Shown: positions 1 to 9,467 of the stretch, one piece after another
How positions within the stretch are numbered: position 1 is the stretch's first letter
How the letters are laid out: each line of letters starts with the position of its first letter
Assembly: GCA_025210745.1 (NCBI GenBank)
Contig: JAOARC010000050.1
Location: forward strand, 186,001-250,000
DNA: 64,000 bases
From: Bacteriovoracaceae bacterium
GTDB lineage: Bacteria > Bdellovibrionota > Bacteriovoracia > Bacteriovoracales > Bacteriovoracaceae
Reading direction: 5' to 3'
Position numbers and translations under genes: made by a program
Notes under the pieces: generated by a model
Databases searched by the model: none
What the model saw: only the letters and a program-made list of their open reading frames with translations
What the model was told of the DNA's origin: nothing

Positions 1-164
1 ACGGTTACATTGAAAATAATTCTTCTATTTCACTTATCGTTAGATCAAGTATAGACGCCTTACATTCTCCAAGAATTATTCACTGGCAAGACTTGTTTAA
101 TTCAATAAAAGGCTATCAATCCAGGCATCCTTTAAGTAAATGGACTCTTTATGCTCTTTACTAA
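1..164 (+). CDS. C-terminal end of a gene cut by the window edge, product unrecognised
   Basis: An open frame entering from the left edge (codons begin at position 3) runs 53 residues to a TAA at 162-164 and ends in SKWTLYALY. It overlaps the start of the next gene by 14 bases, a spacing typical of co-translated neighbours, so I take it as the tail of a real upstream gene. No family can be named from this fragment. It could be a chance open frame, but the tight overlap and absence of any other reading in the first 150 bases argue for coding. Confidence 0.5.
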   Translation, partial: GYIENNSSISLIVRSSIDALHSPRIIHWQDLFNSIKGYQSRHPLSKWTLYALY

Positions 165-1179
165 AATTATTTTTTTCATTATTCCTTTAATTGGCTACGC
201 GAATCTCAAAGAGCTTGAAACAAAACAAAGCGTCAATAATATCCGTTATATATCCAGTGATGGTAAAGTCACATATTTTCAAAGTTTTTCAGGTAAACTT
301 AATTTAAACATTAATTATAAGTCACAAGTTATTCTAAAAGAAAAGAAAAGCTCTAACTTTATCGTTCACATTAGCAAGGAAAAGAAAAAGGTTCTCGTTG
401 CACTAGATACAACATATCACTCTTATCTAAATGCAAATAAAACACAAGAAATCTTTGTAGGAGATTACGCTAAAAACAATCTAGAATACTTAGGAGTTGG
501 TTTAAGCCCCAAATTACATCTAAAAGATCAATTTGCAAGCTACTTTAATCCTATAAAAAGTGAAGTATATGTTCACAATTTAAAAACTCAAAAAATTAAG
601 ACCTTTAAAATTATCAATAAAACAAACCCATATTTTGTGCCTCAAGTAAGAATGGTCTCTGCGACAGAAATTATTTATACCGATATAAATGACAAAGGCT
701 ATCATGCAATTGTTATGTACTCATTTATAGATAAAAAAATTACAAAAATATTTAAAGCAAATACAGCTTATAAGCTCCTAAGCTTTTCTTTATACAAGGA
801 TAACCTTTATATTAGTGAAGTATCGGTGAACCCTAATTTACCGGGAACTAAATTCTTTCAAATTCCTTTGTATAATAATAACAAATTCAAAAAGCAAATA
901 CCTATATACTTAAGCCAATTTAATGATATCGTTAACTTTCAATTACTTGAAGATAAACTTTTTTTTATAAAGACAGTAAACTACAACAAAGAGCTTAACA
1001 AAGCCTACACAGATATTGCTTATCTCGATCTTAAAAACAACCACTTAAAAGTGATTACAAAAAATGAACAAATTAAACAAATAATAAAAATGGACAAGAT
1101 TCTACTTGGATTAAAGGCCGGAAAAATTTATCTCATTTATGGAAATGCAAATAAACTTAAAAATGATAAGGTAAAGTAA
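151..1179 (+). CDS. secreted protein of unknown function, possibly beta-propeller-like
   Basis: 342 residues beginning with a classic signal peptide (MLFTKIIFFIIPLIGYAN, cleavage probably near residue 18), so the product is exported to the periplasm or beyond. The mature part is rich in short alternating hydrophobic/polar stretches of the type VYVHNLKTQKIKTF and IAYLDLKNNHLKVI, which resemble blades of a TolB/WD-type propeller; this is an impression of fold, not a family match. It overlaps both neighbours (14 bases before, the terminal A shared with the next ATG), so it sits in an operon with two other proteins of unknown function. I do not recognise the gene. Confidence 0.75.
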   Translation: MLFTKIIFFIIPLIGYANLKELETKQSVNNIRYISSDGKVTYFQSFSGKLNLNINYKSQVILKEKKSSNFIVHISKEKKKVLVALDTTYHSYLNANKTQEIFVGDYAKNNLEYLGVGLSPKLHLKDQFASYFNPIKSEVYVHNLKTQKIKTFKIINKTNPYFVPQVRMVSATEIIYTDINDKGYHAIVMYSFIDKKITKIFKANTAYKLLSFSLYKDNLYISEVSVNPNLPGTKFFQIPLYNNNKFKKQIPIYLSQFNDIVNFQLLEDKLFFIKTVNYNKELNKAYTDIAYLDLKNNHLKVITKNEQIKQIIKMDKILLGLKAGKIYLIYGNANKLKNDKVK

Positions 1180-1964
1180 TGAAATGGTATATCGCTGCAT
1201 ATTCTTTAATGACTATCGCGCTAGCACAAACGATAGAAGTAGATCAAAGTCATACCCCTATAATACAAAAGTTTACTCGACATCTTAGTCAAAATTTCTC
1301 GAAACTAACGAAACAAGAGTTTGATATATTAGAACAAATTAATAAAAACCTAAGCACTTTTAGTTTAAAAAATACGAATGATATTCTAGAAGATAGTATT
1401 TATACTAAAATTTTAGAAAATACAGTATTTGGAAACGAATCCTCCAGAGTTTCTTCTATTTTTATAAAAAAAGTTGAAGAAAAACTTAAATCAAATAAAC
1501 TATCCTATAGCTCTTTTTCTAAGCAAATTATAGAAAGTATTATTGCTGATTATAAACCCTTTTTTGAGGAAGGCTTTATAAATAGATATGAGAGCTATAA
1601 TAGGAATAATAAAAATGAAGTTATTAAATATAAAAAGATTCGTATGCTTACTAAATACACTTCAACGACTTTAACTCAGTTTCTTGCAAGCACCGCACAA
1701 GATTTTAACAAAAAAATAACCAAATTATGCTTAGAAACTTTAAAGTTAATAAATACTAAAAGTTACTTTTTGAAAAATCATTCCTTTTATAGCTTGGAAA
1801 TAAAGCAAAAACAGGTATTTATCTTTAAAAAACCTAAAAAAGAAGACAAGAAAATAATTCAAGAAAAAAAAGACACTCTCTTAGATGCGATAAAATCTAT
1901 CGATAAAAATGAGAGTGAAAAGATGAGCGAAAAGATTGATCAAATCATACCTAAAAACGAATAA
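1179..1964 (+). CDS. secreted protein of unknown function with charged C-terminus
   Basis: 261 residues; the start codon shares one base with the preceding stop, so the two are translationally coupled. Residues 1-16 form a short signal peptide ending in LAQ. The mature part is predicted mostly helical (for example residues 25-70), and the last 45 residues are strongly charged and Lys/Glu-rich, as in a coiled or disordered tail. No enzyme motif is visible. It is the last gene before hisS, which has its own leader of about 80 bases. Probably an envelope-associated protein; the function cannot be stated. Confidence 0.7.
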   Translation: MKWYIAAYSLMTIALAQTIEVDQSHTPIIQKFTRHLSQNFSKLTKQEFDILEQINKNLSTFSLKNTNDILEDSIYTKILENTVFGNESSRVSSIFIKKVEEKLKSNKLSYSSFSKQIIESIIADYKPFFEEGFINRYESYNRNNKNEVIKYKKIRMLTKYTSTTLTQFLASTAQDFNKKITKLCLETLKLINTKSYFLKNHSFYSLEIKQKQVFIFKKPKKEDKKIIQEKKDTLLDAIKSIDKNESEKMSEKIDQIIPKNE

Positions 1965-2045
1965 TAAACACATCGCAAAAACTTAACATACACCATTTTT
2001 TTTGATAAATTTTCTCATTATTAATCTTTAGTTTAGAGACTTACA

Positions 2046-3356
2046 ATGGCACTTTCAAAAAAGCCCTATAAGGGTTGCAGAGATTTTTATCCCGAACTTA
2101 TGGAAGTTCAAAATTTCATGTTTGGTAAAATGCATGAAACATCAAAAAAGTTCTCTTACGTCCAATATGATGGACCATTACTAGAAGAAGTAAAACTATA
2201 CTTAGCTAAGTCTGGTGAAGAATTAATTTCTGGACAAATTTATGATTTCACAGATAAAGGTAAAAGGCATGTGGCCATAAGACCAGAGATGACTCCAACG
2301 GTTGCAAGAATGGTTGCTGGAATTCATAGAGAAACAGCAAAACCAATTCGTTGGTACTCTATTTCAAACTTTATGAGATATGAACGTCCTCAAAAAGGAA
2401 GACTTAGAGAATTTATTCAATTAAATGTTGATATCTTTGGAGCTAAAGAGTCTTTAGCAAGTCTTGAAGTTATTGATTATATAATTACTTTTCTAAAATC
2501 ATTTGGTGGAACAAAAGATATGTTCAGTATTGGGCTTAATGATAGAAAAGTTGTAGATGCTATCTTTAAAACAAAATTAGAACTTTCAGATGAAACTTCA
2601 TTAGCACTTTATAAAATTATAGATAAGTCTAAAAAAATCTCGGAAGATCAGCTTAATAAAGAAATCAGTGAAACAATTGCTGATGAAAATAAAGAAACAA
2701 TCTTTAAAAATTACTTAAGCATTAAAAGCTTTGATGAACTAAGTAACTTCTTAAAAGAAAATAGTATTGATATGACAGAATCTGCTCTTAGTGAATTTAT
2801 AGAACTCATTAAAGAATTAGATCTTAGTGACTATATAAACTATGATCCATCTATAGTAAGAGGTCTTGATTACTATACAGGAATAGTTTTTGAGGTTTTT
2901 GATTTAAATCCAGAAAATAAAAGAGCTATTGCTGGTGGTGGGGCTTATCAAAACTTATTAGGTATCTTTAATGAAGGACCTTTAGGTGGTGTTGGTTTTG
3001 GTATGGGTGATGTGACGTTAAGAGAATTTTTAGAAGCTCATAACTTACTACCAAAGTTTGATACAGCAAGTAGTGATCTCTATATCGCCTACTTTGACCA
3101 AGAAGCACAAAGCTTAGGATTAAAACTAAGTTCACAACTTAGATCTTCTGGGTTAAATGTAGAGCTTAATCTTGGATCTTTAAAGGCCAATAAATTCATA
3201 AAAACAGCTTTAGCAAAAAATCATAAATTTGGAATTGGACTTGGATCAAATGAAGTTTCATCAGGTACAATATCAGTTAAGAAGTTTTCAGATAAAACAT
3301 CTAAAGAATTTAATACGAATCAAATAATCGATATTATCGAATATATAAAGGAATAA
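2046..3356 (+). CDS. hisS: histidine--tRNA ligase
   Basis: 436 residues, usual length for bacterial HisRS. It charges tRNA-His with histidine in the cytoplasm. Class II signatures are all visible: motif 2 FMRYERPQKGRLREF at residues 109-123, the histidine-specific loop RGLDYYTG at 272-279, and motif 3 with GGGAYQNLLG followed by GFGMG near residues 298-318. The C-terminal anticodon-binding domain occupies roughly 345-436. valS starts one base after its stop, so the two synthetases form one transcription unit. The ATG at 2046 follows a short AG-rich stretch and no upstream in-frame start fits better. Confidence 0.97.
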   Translation: MALSKKPYKGCRDFYPELMEVQNFMFGKMHETSKKFSYVQYDGPLLEEVKLYLAKSGEELISGQIYDFTDKGKRHVAIRPEMTPTVARMVAGIHRETAKPIRWYSISNFMRYERPQKGRLREFIQLNVDIFGAKESLASLEVIDYIITFLKSFGGTKDMFSIGLNDRKVVDAIFKTKLELSDETSLALYKIIDKSKKISEDQLNKEISETIADENKETIFKNYLSIKSFDELSNFLKENSIDMTESALSEFIELIKELDLSDYINYDPSIVRGLDYYTGIVFEVFDLNPENKRAIAGGGAYQNLLGIFNEGPLGGVGFGMGDVTLREFLEAHNLLPKFDTASSDLYIAYFDQEAQSLGLKLSSQLRSSGLNVELNLGSLKANKFIKTALAKNHKFGIGLGSNEVSSGTISVKKFSDKTSKEFNTNQIIDIIEYIKE

Positions 3357-3357
3357 C

Positions 3358-6021
3358 ATGATTGAGAGTACATTACCAAAAACATATTCACCCGAAGGGA
3401 TTGAAGATAAATGGTACAAAACTTGGGATGAAAATAAATGCTTTAAACCAGTAGCAAATAAAGATAAGGGTGCATTCACAGTTATAATGCCACCGCCAAA
3501 TGTTACGGGTAAGCTTCATATGGGACACGCTCTTGATCATACAGTTCAAGATGTCCTTATTCGTTTTAAAAGAATGCAAGGATTTGAAACTTTATGGGTT
3601 CCAGGTCAAGACCATGCTGGTATTGCCACTCAAGCCAAAGTAGAAGAAAAGATCTTCAAAGAAGAAGGAAAAACAAAACACGATCTTGGAAGAGATGAAT
3701 TTGTTAAAAGAATTTGGGATTGGAAAGAGGAATATGGTGGTCATATTATTGAACAAGTTAAAAAGCTTGGTGATAGTTGTGATTGGGATTATTTTACTTT
3801 CACAATGGATGATGGACCTAAAGAAGCGGTAACAAAATTTTTCATTGATATGTATAATGAAGGTCTTATCTACCAAGACAATTACATTATTAACTGGGAT
3901 CCTAAGCTTCAATCAGCTATTAGTGATGCTGAAGTTGAGCACAAAGACATAGATGGAAACTTTTATCATATAAAGTATAAAGTGAAAGACTCTAAAAAGA
4001 CTTTAGAGATTGCCACAACAAGACCAGAAACATTATTTGGAGATACAGCAGTAGCAGTCAATCCAAACGATGATAGATACGAAGACCTTATTGGAAAAAA
4101 AGCAATCATTCCTATTTGTAATAGAGAAGTAACAATTATTGCTGATGAACATGTTGATATGGAAAAAGGAACTGGCTGTTTAAAAGTTACTCCAGGGCAT
4201 GACTTTAATGATTATGAAATTGGAAAAAGACACAACCTTGAGATCATCAATATTTTAAATAAAGACGGGACAATGAACGAAAATGCTAAAGAAGTTCAAG
4301 GTCTTAAGTCTAAAGAAGCTAGAAAACAGACTGTTAAGCTTTTAAAAGAGCTAGATATCTTAATTGATATGAAACCTCATAAACATCCTGTAGGTCACTC
4401 TCAAAGAAGTGGTGATATTGTAGAGCCAATGGTTTCTAAACAATGGTTCTTAAATACACAAAAGATGGCAGAAGTTTCAGTTGATGAAGTTGAAAAGGAA
4501 AAAATGAAATTCTATCCAAAAGGATGGGAAAATACATATTTTTCTTATCAAAAGAATCCAAGGCCTTGGTGTATATCAAGACAACTTTGGTGGGGTCACC
4601 AGATTCCTGTTTATGAATGTTCTGAGTGTAATGAAATTCATGTAAGCAAAGATGCTCCTAATGAATGTATAAAGTGTGGATCAAAATCTTTAACTCAAGA
4701 TCCTGATGTTCTAGATACTTGGTTTTCTTCTGGGTTGTTTCCACTTAGTACACTTGGATGGCCAAATACTGATAAGATGAAAGAAAAAGGCTTTGATAAG
4801 TTCTACCCTACGTCTACTCTTGTAACTGGTTTTGATATTATTTTCTTTTGGGTAGCAAGAATGATGATGCAATGTCACAAGGTAACTGAAAAGTCTCCAT
4901 TTGAGCATGTATATATTCACGCTATTGTTAGAGATAAAAATGGTATTAAAATGAGTAAGTCTTTAGGAAATGTTATTGATCCATTAGATATTATCTCTCA
5001 ATATGGATGTGATGCCTTAAGGTTCACTTTAGCAGTAAACTCTGGATACAATAGAAATATCAACCTTGATCCTGAAATTATCCAAGGAAATAGAAATTTT
5101 ATAAATAAACTTTGGAATGCTTTTAGATTCATTGAACCATATCTTCAGAATGCAAATGATAATGGTTTTGAATTACAAGATCTTCACCACCATGAAAAAT
5201 GGATCTTAGCAGAGCTAAATAATGTTATAAAAAAAGTAACTGCTTCATTTGAAGAATATAGATTCGATGATGGTTGTAATGCAATCTATGCTTTTGTCTA
5301 TGATAAGTTTTGTTCTTGGTTTATTGAATTGTCAAAAGGTATTTTAAACTCAGAAAATGATATTTTAAAAAGCCAAAGAGCAAATGTATTAAAATATTGC
5401 TTTAAGCAAATTATGAAATTAATTCATCCTGTAACTCCATTTATCTCTGAAGAAATTTGGTCTCACTTAAAGTCTGAAAATGATGACTATTTAATTAGAC
5501 AAGACTACCCTATATTTAATAATGATCATAAATTTGATGCTGATCTTAATAATATGTCTAAATTTATGGAAGTAGTAACTTCTATTAGAAACTTAAGAAG
5601 CTCAGTTCAAATCAAGCCTAAAGAAGAAATTTCTTTAATGCTTTTTACTGATGATGAAGCCCTAGCTAGGTACTTTTATAAATCGAGAGGTTTTTTTAAA
5701 GAACTTGCAAAAGTTAATGCAGGAAAAATAAAAGATAAAAGTATTGATCGACCAGCAAAATCAATAATGAAAGCTACTGCACACACTGAAGTTTTTATTC
5801 CTCTTGAAGGTATCATAAACTTAGAGGACTATTCGCATAAACTAGAAAATGATCTTGCAAAACTAAAGAAAGAATATGAAAAAATTGAAAAAAAATTAAA
5901 TAATAAAAACTTTATGGAAAATGCTCCAGAAAATGTTGTTGTTGAAGTTAAAGAAAAGGCGTCTGGTTTTGAGGAGAAAATAAAGTCTATTGAAAACAGC
6001 CTGGATAACTTTAAACAATGA
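3358..6021 (+). CDS. valS: valine--tRNA ligase
   Basis: 887 residues, full length. It attaches valine to tRNA-Val and edits mischarged threonine. Class I signatures: HMGH at residues 54-57 inside PPPNVTGKLHMGHALDH, and KMSKS at 531-535. The editing domain lies between them, and a four-Cys zinc-ribbon-like insertion (CSEC...CIKC) precedes the second half of the catalytic domain. The last ~65 residues form the charged coiled coil that contacts tRNA in the ValRS family. It follows hisS by one base and its TGA overlaps the start of the Crp/Fnr gene (ATGA). Confidence 0.97.
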   Translation: MIESTLPKTYSPEGIEDKWYKTWDENKCFKPVANKDKGAFTVIMPPPNVTGKLHMGHALDHTVQDVLIRFKRMQGFETLWVPGQDHAGIATQAKVEEKIFKEEGKTKHDLGRDEFVKRIWDWKEEYGGHIIEQVKKLGDSCDWDYFTFTMDDGPKEAVTKFFIDMYNEGLIYQDNYIINWDPKLQSAISDAEVEHKDIDGNFYHIKYKVKDSKKTLEIATTRPETLFGDTAVAVNPNDDRYEDLIGKKAIIPICNREVTIIADEHVDMEKGTGCLKVTPGHDFNDYEIGKRHNLEIINILNKDGTMNENAKEVQGLKSKEARKQTVKLLKELDILIDMKPHKHPVGHSQRSGDIVEPMVSKQWFLNTQKMAEVSVDEVEKEKMKFYPKGWENTYFSYQKNPRPWCISRQLWWGHQIPVYECSECNEIHVSKDAPNECIKCGSKSLTQDPDVLDTWFSSGLFPLSTLGWPNTDKMKEKGFDKFYPTSTLVTGFDIIFFWVARMMMQCHKVTEKSPFEHVYIHAIVRDKNGIKMSKSLGNVIDPLDIISQYGCDALRFTLAVNSGYNRNINLDPEIIQGNRNFINKLWNAFRFIEPYLQNANDNGFELQDLHHHEKWILAELNNVIKKVTASFEEYRFDDGCNAIYAFVYDKFCSWFIELSKGILNSENDILKSQRANVLKYCFKQIMKLIHPVTPFISEEIWSHLKSENDDYLIRQDYPIFNNDHKFDADLNNMSKFMEVVTSIRNLRSSVQIKPKEEISLMLFTDDEALARYFYKSRGFFKELAKVNAGKIKDKSIDRPAKSIMKATAHTEVFIPLEGIINLEDYSHKLENDLAKLKKEYEKIEKKLNNKNFMENAPENVVVEVKEKASGFEEKIKSIENSLDNFKQ

Positions 6022-6623
6022 ATGAACAACAAAGACTACTGCAACTCAAAAATATTTTTATAAGCCTAGACATCGACTATATTGAAGACGAACTCATTGA
6101 GTTCGCTTCTTTTTTTAAAGAAAAAAGATATAATAAGGGCGACACTATTTTAGAAAAAAATTCGACCGAAAAACAATTTGGTTATATCACAAGTGGTCTT
6201 ATGAGATTCTTCTTCACAACCTTAGAAGGAAAAGAATACAATCAAAACTTTAAATGTGAGCATCAAATATTTGCAAATTATTATACAATATTTTTAAATG
6301 AACCCTCTCCTCTTGAAATGCAAGCTCTTGAACCAACCATTGCTTTAGTTGCTGATTATGATCAAATTGTTCATTTTTATAATAAATCAAGATGTTGGGA
6401 TAAATTAGGAAGAAAAATTATTGAAATTAATTTTATTCATAAAGCATTAAGAGAAAAAGACCTCTTAATTAATGATGCTTCTACGCGATTAAATAATTTT
6501 AGAACGTTTTATGCTAAACTGATTCATCGTATATCCAAGCATCACCTTGCCTTATACCTAGGTATTAATCCCGCTTCTTTAAGTCGGCTTTTAAAACAAG
6601 AAAAAGACAATACTCCTTCTTAA
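6018..6623 (+). CDS. Crp/Fnr-family transcriptional regulator
   Basis: 201 residues. Residues ~20-130 form a cyclic-nucleotide-binding-type beta roll (YNKGDTILEKNSTEKQFGYITSGLMRFFF), and residues ~170-195 a winged-helix HTH ending in LGINPASLSRLLKQ, matching the recognition-helix region of the Crp/Fnr family. There is no N-terminal Cys cluster, so it is not an FNR-type iron-sulfur sensor; the ligand is unknown. The start overlaps the valS stop by four bases. Its own stop is followed by a 217-base gap and then a transporter/oxidoreductase group, which is its most likely regulatory target by position only. Confidence 0.85.
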   Translation: MNEQQRLLQLKNIFISLDIDYIEDELIEFASFFKEKRYNKGDTILEKNSTEKQFGYITSGLMRFFFTTLEGKEYNQNFKCEHQIFANYYTIFLNEPSPLEMQALEPTIALVADYDQIVHFYNKSRCWDKLGRKIIEINFIHKALREKDLLINDASTRLNNFRTFYAKLIHRISKHHLALYLGINPASLSRLLKQEKDNTPS

Positions 6624-6778
6624 AAAAGTATAAATTCTTATTTAATGCTTAAAATTTAACACATGCAAATCCTGGAACTCTTTGCAAATTGATATTATTA
6701 TATTTTTAAGCATACTTAAAATCACAGAAAACATTATAAAATAAAAATATAATTGACTCTTTTACTTAGTTCATTTTA

Positions 6779-6808
6779 TTCAAATTAATTGATCTAAAGT
6801 GATATAAT
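6779..6808 (+). promoter_or_regulatory. probable sigma-70 promoter for the 6841-10757 group
   Basis: A perfect TATAAT at 6803-6808 lies 32 bases before the ATG at 6841. The best -35 match is TTCAAA at 6779-6784 with an 18-base spacer (4 of 6 consensus bases). The 217-base gap 6624-6840 otherwise holds only AT-rich sequence. Confidence 0.5.
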
Positions 6809-6840
6809 GTATTTTTATTTTCAAATATGGTTTATATAAT

Positions 6841-7776
6841 ATGCATAGTATTGATCAAGTCATTTTAAACTTTGATGAAAGTTCTCTAAACGCCCTAAAT
6901 CTATTTTTAGGCTTTGTCATGTTTGGAGTTGCTCTTAACTTTAATCCAAAAGATTTAGAAATTGTTACTAAAAAACCAAGAGCCTTTCTTGTTGGAATCG
7001 TTTGTCAGTTTGTTCTTTTACCCGCTCTTGCATGCTTAATAATAAAAATAACACAACTACCTGGTAGTATTGCATTAGGACTTTTACTCATATCAAGTTG
7101 CCCAGGAGGAAACCTATCCAATCTCTTTACAAGTATTTCTGAAGGAAATACAGCCTTATCTGTTTGTATGTCAGGAACATCAACGATGCTATCTATTATC
7201 ATGACACCTTTTAACTTAACCTTATGGGGAAGTTTTAATGAGTCCACAGCAAAAATACTTAAGGAAATTCATATCGATCCGGTTAAGACATTTATAACTG
7301 TTCTTACTATATTAATAGCACCTCTTGTTATCGGCCTTCTTGTAAAAATCAAATACACTTGGTTTGCAAATAAGTTTGGCAAAATATTTAACGCTCTGTC
7401 ATTTTTATCTTTTTTAATTTTTGCAGGAGTTGCTTTTGCTAATAACTATGACCACTTTATAAACTATATTGGGATGGTTTTTTGGCCAGTTTTTTGGACT
7501 AATTTAGCTGGAATCTCTATCGCTTTTTTTATAGCCAAGAAATTTTATCTAACTCAAGAAGATGCTCAAGCTATTAGCTTTGAAGTTGGAATACAAAATG
7601 CTGGTTTTGGTCTCGTTCTAATATTTAATTTCTTTGGAGGTATTGGCGGTGCTGCTATTGTCGCTGCATGGTGGGGAATTTTTCATGTTCTAACAGGAGG
7701 TTCTCTTGCCTTAATACTCTTGAGGTTTGGAAAAAATCTTAGATACGAAAATAAAACAATGGAGATTTTACAATGA
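6841..7776 (+). CDS. bile acid:sodium symporter (BASS/SBF) family transporter
   Basis: 311 residues with about nine hydrophobic membrane segments. Family hallmarks are the early FVMFGVALNF segment, the SCPGGNLSNLF stretch near residue 83 (BASS transporters carry a conserved SCCPGG-like sodium-site segment) and a GIQNAGFG repeat near 250. Members move organic anions such as bile acids, pantoate or 2-oxoacids with sodium; the substrate cannot be read here. Its stop overlaps the next ATG (ATGA), placing it first in a four-gene unit with three oxidoreductases, so it probably imports or exports their substrate or product. Confidence 0.9.
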   Translation: MHSIDQVILNFDESSLNALNLFLGFVMFGVALNFNPKDLEIVTKKPRAFLVGIVCQFVLLPALACLIIKITQLPGSIALGLLLISSCPGGNLSNLFTSISEGNTALSVCMSGTSTMLSIIMTPFNLTLWGSFNESTAKILKEIHIDPVKTFITVLTILIAPLVIGLLVKIKYTWFANKFGKIFNALSFLSFLIFAGVAFANNYDHFINYIGMVFWPVFWTNLAGISIAFFIAKKFYLTQEDAQAISFEVGIQNAGFGLVLIFNFFGGIGGAAIVAAWWGIFHVLTGGSLALILLRFGKNLRYENKTMEILQ

Positions 7777-8717
7777 ATATTCTAGTAACTGGAGCAAATG
7801 GATTTGTAGGCTCTGAATTAGTAAAAGCCCTAAAAATGAGACAGGATATACAAGATATTATTGGTGTTGATATTGCTAAACAAGCAAGGTCAGAAGGAAT
7901 TATATATTACCAATGTGATATTAGAGATAGCAAGTTAAGTGAAATAGTAAAAAAACATAATATTGATTCTGTTGTTCATTTAGCTTCAATTGTTTCGCCA
8001 ACAAAAGAGATGACAAGAGAATTTTTACACTCAGTAGATGTTGGAGGAACCAAAAATATTTTAGAAACCTGTGTAAACGAAAATATTAATCATATTGTTA
8101 TAGCAAGTTCGGGAGCCTCATATGGATATCATCCAGACAACCCCAAATGGCTAAGTGAAGATGATCAACTAAGAGGAAATAAAGAATTTGCCTATTCTGA
8201 TCATAAAAGAGAAGTTGAAGAAATACTCGCTGACTATAGAAAACAATATCCTCAGTTAAAACAACTTATCTTAAGACCAGGAACAATTCTAGGAAATACT
8301 GTGAACAATCAAATCACAGATTTATTTTCAAAAAAGTTTGTAATGGGAATTAAAGGGCATGATACACCATTCGTTTTTATTTGGGATGAAGACTTTATTG
8401 AAATTATGTGCCAAGGAGTAATCCATAAAAAAGAAGGCATCTACAATATAGCTGGAGATGGTACATTAACTTTAAAAGAAATTGCTACCATTTTAAAAAA
8501 ACCTTATTTGCCAATTCCCTATTCCTTTATGTTCACTGCCCTATCACTTTTAAAAACATTTAAGTTAACTCAGTATGGGCCAAATATGATTAACTTTTTA
8601 AGATATAGACCTGTTCTTTCAAATAAAGCCTTAAAGGAAAAGTTTAAATATATACCAAACAAAACAACAAAAGAGTCATTTTTATGTTACCTACAAAACA
8701 AAAACATATCTTTATAA
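7773..8717 (+). CDS. NAD-dependent epimerase/dehydratase (extended SDR)
   Basis: 314 residues. The N-terminus carries the dinucleotide-binding GANGFVG (residues 7-13), and the active site YSDHK (YxxxK) follows a conserved SSG region, typical of the extended short-chain dehydrogenase superfamily that acts on sugars, sterols or lipid-linked intermediates. Start overlaps the transporter gene by four bases; its 3' end overlaps the next SDR gene by 34 bases in another frame. Substrate unknown. By family it uses NAD(P) to oxidise, reduce or epimerise a hydroxyl. Confidence 0.85.
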   Translation: MNILVTGANGFVGSELVKALKMRQDIQDIIGVDIAKQARSEGIIYYQCDIRDSKLSEIVKKHNIDSVVHLASIVSPTKEMTREFLHSVDVGGTKNILETCVNENINHIVIASSGASYGYHPDNPKWLSEDDQLRGNKEFAYSDHKREVEEILADYRKQYPQLKQLILRPGTILGNTVNNQITDLFSKKFVMGIKGHDTPFVFIWDEDFIEIMCQGVIHKKEGIYNIAGDGTLTLKEIATILKKPYLPIPYSFMFTALSLLKTFKLTQYGPNMINFLRYRPVLSNKALKEKFKYIPNKTTKESFLCYLQNKNISL

Positions 8718-9448
8718 CGGGAGGAAGCTCTGGAATTGGGCTTAGACTTGCAAAAAAATATCTTGAAGCAGGACATATTGTCGCAGTTTGTTCAATCGAA
8801 AGCCCTGATGAAATGACATCTATTTTGCCTAAAGATATTTATTATTATCAAGCAGATGTTACAAATGCATCTAGAATGAGCCAAGTTATAAATGATTTTA
8901 AAATGCAAAGTGGAAAACTGGATATTGTTGTAGCTAATGCTGGAATAAATCATATTAAGGCTAAAGTTCCAGACTTTGAAAGATCGAAAAAAGTAATTGA
9001 TATCAATATTAATGGTGTTTTAAATACATTTTGGCCAGCAATTGAAATAATGAAAAAACAAAATAGTGGTCAACTTGTTGGAGTGTCATCAATATCAGGT
9101 GTTATGAATGGTCTTCCAGGTATGTCGATCTATGGAGCATCTAAAGCTGCTGTGTATTCTTTGTGCCAATCGCTTGAAGGAGATTTAAAAGAATATGGTA
9201 TAACTGTTACAACTCTTGTTCCTGGTTTTATTGAAACTCCTCTCACTGCAAATAATAATCATGCAATGCCATTTATTCTTAAAGCAGATGAAGCTGTAGA
9301 CAAAATATTTAAGGCAATTGAAAAACGTTATGATGTATATATGTTTCCCTTACCAATGAAACTTATTACAAAAACGGTTTCAATGATTCCTCGAAAAATT
9401 CATAAAACAATAATGAAAATAAATCCATTAAATTTAGGAAAAAATTAA
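8684..9448 (+). CDS. short-chain dehydrogenase/reductase
   Basis: 254 residues, classical SDR. Cofactor loop TGGSSGIG at 12-19, NAG motif in VVANAGINH, and catalytic YGASK near residue 155. The opening HIFITGGSSGIGLRLAK and the C-terminal tail after the catalytic core resemble 3-ketodihydrosphingosine reductase-like SDRs, but many SDRs share this and I would not assign that activity. The start lies inside the preceding gene (34-base overlap) with a modest AAAGAG ribosome site, so translation is probably coupled. The flavin monooxygenase follows after 19 bases. Confidence 0.85.
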   Translation: MLPTKQKHIFITGGSSGIGLRLAKKYLEAGHIVAVCSIESPDEMTSILPKDIYYYQADVTNASRMSQVINDFKMQSGKLDIVVANAGINHIKAKVPDFERSKKVIDININGVLNTFWPAIEIMKKQNSGQLVGVSSISGVMNGLPGMSIYGASKAAVYSLCQSLEGDLKEYGITVTTLVPGFIETPLTANNNHAMPFILKADEAVDKIFKAIEKRYDVYMFPLPMKLITKTVSMIPRKIHKTIMKINPLNLGKN

Positions 9449-9467
9449 TATATAAGGTGAGGTATTT